From Cannabis sativa (taxonomy: Eukaryota > Streptophyta > Magnoliopsida > Rosales > Cannabaceae), in contig NC_083604.1 in the NCBI RefSeq assembly GCF_029168945.1, positions 37,257,686 to 37,321,685 of the forward strand: a stretch of 64,000 bases of DNA, written 5' to 3'. The position numbers were made by a program, and so were the translations under genes. A model generated the notes under the pieces. It searched no databases. It saw only the letters and a program-made list of their open reading frames with translations, and was not told where the DNA came from. Shown here in pieces: positions 59,213-64,000 of the stretch (its first letter is position 1; every line of letters begins with the position of its first letter).

Positions 59213-61118
59213 AGAGGTGGCCCAAGCGGATTAGATTTTCAATCTCGTCTTTGAGATTCTTACACTCATTGGTGCTATGACCAATGTCGTTGTGGTACTC
59301 GCATCTTTTACTCGGATCTCTCCGGGAGCTGTCTTTGTACAGTGGCTGTGGTCTCCGATAGTGCGTATTTTGCCTAGTGGCAAAGTACACACGTTCCTGG
59401 GAGTCCCTGAGCTCTGTGTACTGAGTATATTGGGGTGTGTACCCCTTCTTTTGGCGCTTCTCTCCCGTTCGGGTGCTGCCCTTGGAGGACCTTTTGCTCC
59501 TCGACCCCTGGGTAGGGCCGGTCAAGCTAACAGTCGGGGCCGCCTGTGAAGGAGCTCGTCCATTCACCTCGGACGGGTTGCCGTAATGGGAAGATGCTGG
59601 TGCCAAAGCTTGGCCTTGGCTGTACCCGGGAGTAGCAGAGAATTGTATGCCACTCACTTGTGGAGTCGCGGTCGGGACAGTGCCCGAAGGCGACACTCCG
59701 GGCATGTACCGTGCTATCCCGGTGGGATAGTAGCCTCCGTAAGCCACGATCTGGGCTTCTTCGAGGTTAATATATTTTTGGACCCTCTTCTGGAAGTCCT
59801 GGAGGCTAGCAGCACCTTCTTGCTGCAACTCATTCCAGAAGGGAGTTCCAGTACGGATTCCTGCTTGGAGAAGTGCAAGCTGTTGTCCGTCATCAACCTT
59901 CTTGGTCTTCGAGGCCTCTTCCCGGAACCTCTTGATGTAATTCTTCAAGGTCTCGGTAGGCAGTTGCTTGATGTTGGTCAAGGCACTAACCTCCAAGTTA
60001 ACCTTTCTGGCGGCGACAAACTGTCTCCGGAAGTTGGTTTGGAGTTTGTTCCAACAACCCACGGATCCTGGTTCCAGCTTTTTGAACCATTCCTCCGCTG
60101 ATCTGCTCAGAGTGAGGGGGAAGCACAGGCATTTGGCGTCATTGCTGACCCGCATGACTGTCATAACACGGTTGAACCGTGACAGGTGGTCACTGGGGTC
60201 GGAGTTCCTGGTATATGCCGCAATTTCGGGCATTTTAAAATTTTTAGGGAGCTCCGCCTCCAAGATATGCTTGGCACATGGCTCCCGATCCTCGCTGTCC
60301 GAGTCGGAGTCGTCTCCCTTCTGCCTCCGGGAGACTCGAGCAATGTCCTTTCGAAGTATGGCAAGTTCCGCCATAATTCCTTCGTTTAACGTACCCGAGG
60401 AAACCACGGGCCTGTATCTTTTCTGGTCAAGGTGATCCCGGAGGTCACCTTGATTCCCATTGATTTGATTTCTCAGATCAATGGGAGGACATCTCTGTCC
60501 TCTTCTTCCTCTACCCCCTGGTTCCTGGTGCACGGAAACGCTTTTCCGGTCCCCTCGATCCTGAGGGCCAAGACTCCCTCTTTGGGGCTTCCCCCTCTGC
60601 GGACCTTTCCCTTTAGGGAAATCTGAGCGGACCTTTCGCGGATCCTGTACCTTTTTCTTTCGCCCAGGGGTAGAAGTAGGGTTTTTTGTTTGATTTTCCT
60701 CAGTAGGGTGCCTTATAGGGCTAGGTTCCCTAGGCTTTTGCTGCTGGGAATTAGGTGAGGACGTCGCTGGCTCTCCGTCGAGCCCAGCGGCCATTGCCTT
60801 GGGGTGCACGTGAATGCCAGCTGCCTCCATGGCTTTCTGCATGGCTAGCATCACTTCCTGCATTTTTTGATTTTGCGCTTTCTGAGCTTCGATCTCAGCT
60901 TCATGATCGATAGCTTTTTGTCTAAGGAGCACCAACTCCGAGTAACTTCCTCCGTCGTAGGCATACTCGTCGAGGTTTTCCTCGTAGTTCTCGTCGGGAA
61001 CTATTTCTTCTTCTTCTTCCTCGGACTCCTCTGCCGCTCTTGAGGCTACATCTTCCTCATTTGGATCTTGAGCATCTTCCAGAGGGCGAGGATGACGTGT
61101 ACTTCTTGTCTCCACCAT
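59100..61118 (-). CDS. gag: Gag polyprotein of Tat copy 2
   Basis: Gag forms the virus-like particle and packages element RNA. The 672-codon frame is open from MVETRSTRHPRPL at 61118. It has an acidic N-terminal stretch (EEEEEEIVPDE), a helical segment (residues ~60-95), a long basic and polar linker, the retrotransposon gag domain at ~295-450 (PSDHLSRFNRVM, AEEWFKKLEPGS, LPTETLKNYIKRFREEASKTKK), and a zinc-knuckle-like CEYHNDIGHSTNEC near residue 612. The last ~37 codons overlap the start of pol in another frame. The end (SIASSCSRR) is unlike a conserved tail, so the original gag may have been fused in frame to pol with a later indel. Confidence 0.92.
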   Translation of the reverse strand: MVETRSTRHPRPLEDAQDPNEEDVASRAAEESEEEEEEIVPDENYEENLDEYAYDGGSYSELVLLRQKAIDHEAEIEAQKAQNQKMQEVMLAMQKAMEAAGIHVHPKAMAAGLDGEPATSSPNSQQQKPREPSPIRHPTEENQTKNPTSTPGRKKKVQDPRKVRSDFPKGKGPQRGKPQRGSLGPQDRGDRKSVSVHQEPGGRGRRGQRCPPIDLRNQINGNQGDLRDHLDQKRYRPVVSSGTLNEGIMAELAILRKDIARVSRRQKGDDSDSDSEDREPCAKHILEAELPKNFKMPEIAAYTRNSDPSDHLSRFNRVMTVMRVSNDAKCLCFPLTLSRSAEEWFKKLEPGSVGCWNKLQTNFRRQFVAARKVNLEVSALTNIKQLPTETLKNYIKRFREEASKTKKVDDGQQLALLQAGIRTGTPFWNELQQEGAASLQDFQKRVQKYINLEEAQIVAYGGYYPTGIARYMPGVSPSGTVPTATPQVSGIQFSATPGYSQGQALAPASSHYGNPSEVNGRAPSQAAPTVSLTGPTQGSRSKRSSKGSTRTGEKRQKKGYTPQYTQYTELRDSQERVYFATRQNTHYRRPQPLYKDSSRRDPSKRCEYHNDIGHSTNECKNLKDEIENLIRLGHLYEWIKNRLPHLNPGGGRSMPPEHRGYSRSIASSCSRR

Positions 61119-61162
61119 TGTTGTGAAGTCAAATGCTTGTTATGCAGCAGCTTTCCTCAGCT

Positions 61163-61180
61163 CTCAATAAAAGCACCAAA
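61163..61180 (-). other. primer binding site of Tat copy 2
   Basis: Just inside the 5' LTR the minus strand reads TTTTGGTGCTTTTATTGAGAG. TGGTGC at the start fits a tRNA 3' CCA end. I cannot name the tRNA from memory with confidence; it is not the initiator Met site. Confidence 0.6.
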
Positions 61181-61181
61181 A

Positions 61182-61961
61182 TGTTGACCGAGATTTTCGG
61201 CAACTATTAGAATATGATTATATTAAAGAGCTGTAAGAAAGTGAGATGAAGATTTTTACGTGGTTGGGGCGTTAATGAGCCTTAGTCCACGAGTCTTTGT
61301 TATTAATGGATGTATTTAATACAGATTCCACACTTGAGAGAATGTTTTTCTCATAAATACAGAGAATGTTCTTGGTGAGTATTTTCTCTTCTTGCTCTTA
61401 TGCAACCCAAGATTCTCGACCCCATTAAATGAGCTTTGAGGGGGTATTTATAGTGTTTTGGTGGGGTAATCCCTAGAATTGTTCTTACACATGTATGTGT
61501 AAGTATCCATAAAGTTGGGTATTTCCAATGAATATACCATGGGTGATGCATGGTCAAATCCCTAGGTGCTGTAGGGTTTTTATGAGGAATGTCCTTTTTG
61601 CCTTGTGATTGACGTGACTCTTCGCAGAGTAGCCGTCGCTAGACTTAAATGATCATTACTGTAGCGCTGTTGTTTGGGGGTTGTGCCGTCAGACTTTATT
61701 GCGTGTTACAGTCCCAACACGCTTCCTCCCATGCGGCATTAAATGCGACTTGATTGCTCAGGAGAGGCCTGACATATCCCGGAGAGGCTTCATGCTATGC
61801 GAGCTTCCGGGAGTACCTTGTATTCCGGGTGCCTCCTCCGGGTCCCCTGCCCATGGCGTTTCCTTGTGGCGTACAAAGACTTATCAAATATTTACAAGTT
61901 ATCTGATCCACGTGTCCCATTTCGACTGGTCCACGTATTTTGGGCGAATTCAGGGGCAACA
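61182..61961 (-). repeat. 5' LTR of Tat copy 2
   Basis: 780 bp, sense strand TGTTGCCCC to CTCGGTCAACA. It carries the TATA box TATAAATA at 61445-61452 (minus strand), in the ACACTATAAATACCCC context shared with copy 1. Confidence 0.95.
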
Positions 61962-61966
61962 GAAAT

Positions 61967-63803
61967 ATTTTACCAGGATCTAGATTTACTATCATGTATG
62001 TTGTTTAACATCCTAATATGAATTTCCAAAACAATGTAAATAAACACATATAAAGTTCAAGAAACCTTACATTGATTGCAGCAGAATATAATGACTCCTT
62101 CCGTTCAGATCTCTAGCCCTTGATTCCTTTCTATGGTAGAGCATTATCAAGATCTGAACCTGGATCTCTTTCTCTCCTTCTTGTTGATTGGATTCTTCAC
62201 AGTCTTACATATTATGATTGAGGACCAACTTGATGTGTGTGGGCACTTACTCAATCACTAATGGCTGAAATTATTTAGTGAAGAAAGGCTATAGGTTTCA
62301 AATTGAAGAAGAAAGAAGAAGGAAGAGGTCTCATTTAGGTTTTTAGCTTTGGAGGCATTAGTTTGGATGAAGAGACCATAGCCTTCCTTTTATACTATCT
62401 TCAATAGGGTTAGGGTTGAATTATATGGATTAAAAAAGAATAAAATATTGGGCAAAAATAACTTGTTGGTCGTACACTTCAAAAGGCCAATCTCTAGTTA
62501 CAATTTTGCCACTTTATTTCAACCACTTATTTTTCTTTTCAATAATACCATATTTTCCAATTCAAACCTATAAATGCCAAAACTATTTATTTAATAATTA
62601 AAATAATTATCAAATAAAATTGCCATTTATAATATTTATTAATTAGACTCCATAAAGTCTCTTAATTAACAAATAAACCCCAAAACATTATTTCTTCACA
62701 ATCAAACCATATCTGAGTGAAAATTCATAAACTAGACATAGTCTAATTTTAGAATTATAATTGATTAACTAAAATCAATTAACTAAGTCTTACAAGCAGT
62801 TTGTCTCAACTAGTATGGGGACCATGGGCCTATATAACCGAGCTTCGAATAAGCAGATCTAGAATTTACCAAGTAAATTCACTAACTTATTAATTCCTCA
62901 TTGCATCCACATAGAACTTGGAATTGCACTCTCAGTTACATAGAACGCTCTATATGTTCCACGATATAGATACGCTATTAATTATCCATTGTTATAATCC
63001 CAATAATCAATGATCATCTATAGATGATCTACATTGCATAGGGATAAAATTACCGTTACACCCTTTCAATGTATTTTATCCTTAAAACACTTGGCCACCT
63101 ATAAATAATATTTTAGTGAAATAATATAATCACTAAAATGATATCTCAATCATTTATTTCTATTCAGTCAAGCTCGAAGGAAATCATCGTTTCACTTCTA
63201 TAGAAGTTATAGATTACATACCTATGTTTAGCGCTCCCACTCAATTGTACTATCATGTTCCCAAAATGTACGTATCACCCTGACCAAAAAGTAGGCTTAA
63301 CTAACAAATCAAAGAACACAAATAACACTCTTGAGATCGAACCTAATCATGTCAGGATTAAGATCATTTGATCTAGGATCAACTAGGTGATATTGAATCG
63401 AATAGATATTACGGTAAATTTATCATATCTAATCAAACTTCAATATCGGTCCCTTCCAATGAATACTCCATACATCCGATATTGGTAAACTTTGCTAATG
63501 CCCTGGAAAGGACATAACACTTATCCAAGGTGTAAGTATACCTATCGCTGATTATCATGCCAGTCTAAATCCAGTGAACTGACAAATCAGGGAATTTAAG
63601 TTTTGAACATATAATCATGATTATATTCCACTGTGCTGACAACACTATAATCATGAACAAATACATATGTTCAGGACCTAATAAAATTTATAATCATGAA
63701 ATAAATCATGTGAACCATGCAACATAAAATGATTTCTGATCGTTATTAATTAGTAAATCTGATTATATTGAAATGGGTTTTATTTAGGGCACAAAACCCA
63801 AGA
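61967..63803 (-). repeat. 3' LTR of C4, main part
   Basis: Reverse complement of the copia LTR family, ending TTGGGTTTTGTGCCCTAAA at its start side. The terminal TG has become TC (GA at 63802-63803). The missing last 10 bp are at 50758-50767. Confidence 0.88.
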
Positions 63804-64000
63804 AACTCCCACTTGCACTAATATAAAACAAAAAGTGTATTTCAAATAATCTCAACACCTTGATATCCAAATCAAGTGTAGTTTGTAGTATACTCTCTGT
63901 AATAGGATCTGATAGGTTGTATTCAATACAAACTTTCCTCCACCATTACATTTCCTTAATCACAAAATTCTTGATATTGTGAAATTCCCCTCTATATGTC
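63804..64000 (-). repeat. interior end of C4
   Basis: Polypurine tract, then sequence matching C3 at ~46620-46811 in reverse. No gene is visible in the part inside the window. Confidence 0.8.

Larger units (their letters stand above)
50768..61961 (-). mobile_element. Ty3/gypsy Tat-lineage element, copy 2, nearly complete
   Basis: On the minus strand: 5' LTR (61961-61182), primer site, gag, pol, antisense gene, polypurine tract, 3' LTR (51549-50768). The perfect 5-bp duplication GAAAT lies at 50763-50767 and 61962-61966. The LTRs are near identical apart from one patch around 51243-51285 versus 61653-61695 and scattered changes. The coding part has only a few breaks, so it is much younger than copy 1. 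It landed 10 bp from the end of the C4 LTR. Confidence 0.96.
50758..64000 (-). mobile_element. Ty1/copia-type element C4, 3' end only, split by Tat copy 2
   Basis: The 3' LTR on the minus strand is 50758-50767 plus 61967-63803, about 1.85 kb once the Tat insertion and one GAAAT are removed. The polypurine tract (inverted GTGCAAGTGGGAGTT) is at 63804-63818 and the interior continues out of the window. The expected target duplication is CTTGA (50753-50757); its partner is outside. Confidence 0.85.

Noticed and set aside
59586..60101. Long plus-strand open frames opposite gag and pol of Tat copy 2 (also 57300-57731, 58121-58435, 59277-59549)
   Set aside because: They are shadows of the real minus-strand gag and pol frames, have no recognisable domain and are not matched in copy 1.
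1..64000. tRNA, rRNA or CRISPR arrays
   Set aside because: I found no cloverleaf-type or rRNA sequence and no regular spacer-repeat pattern; the CAGAGCC motifs are retrotransposon primer sites.

Overview
The window is plant nuclear DNA made almost entirely of nested transposable elements. I see no credible host gene, tRNA, rRNA or CRISPR array. Ty3/gypsy, Ty1/copia and hAT families, spliced transposon genes with GT..AG introns, and very AT-rich retrotransposon interiors all point to an angiosperm, probably a eudicot. The species cannot be fixed from the sequence; Cannabaceae is only a guess.

Layout, left to right. (1) 1-7915: 3' part of a decayed Ty3/gypsy Tat-lineage element on +, with a second gene on the opposite strand between pol and the 3' LTR. 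(2) 7916-20640: a minus-strand Ty1/copia-type element (C1). It was split by a gypsy-type solo LTR (10820-17874, TSD TAACT), which was itself split by a nearly complete hAT transposon (11545-15451, 8-bp TSD). (3) 20641-37142: a plus-strand copia-type element (C2). It carries a rearranged Tekay/Del-like chromovirus and a 1.3-kb block present twice, at 22264-23555 and 28761-30044. (4) 37143-38642, continuing at 48661-48881: about 1.7 kb that I cannot classify. (5) 38643-48660: a complete copia-type element (C3) with TSD AGAGA, near-identical LTRs and only dead pol remnants. (6) 48882-50757: a diverged fragment of the same family (C5). (7) 50758-64000: the 3' LTR of another minus-strand copia-type element (C4). 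Ten bp from its end it is interrupted by an almost complete Tat-lineage element (50768-61961, minus strand, TSD GAAAT).

The two most interesting systems are these. First, the Tat elements carry an antisense gene with its own TATA box, a 5'-UTR intron, at least one coding intron and a coiled-coil C-terminus. Its layout is kept in two clearly diverged copies. Second, the copia-type family seems to have spread with an already dead pol. Its non-coding interior holds repeated structured modules and a GC-rich island of very variable length. Nearly every coding region carries at least one stop or frameshift; the hAT transposase and the antisense gene of Tat copy 2 each appear to be one nonsense codon away from open.
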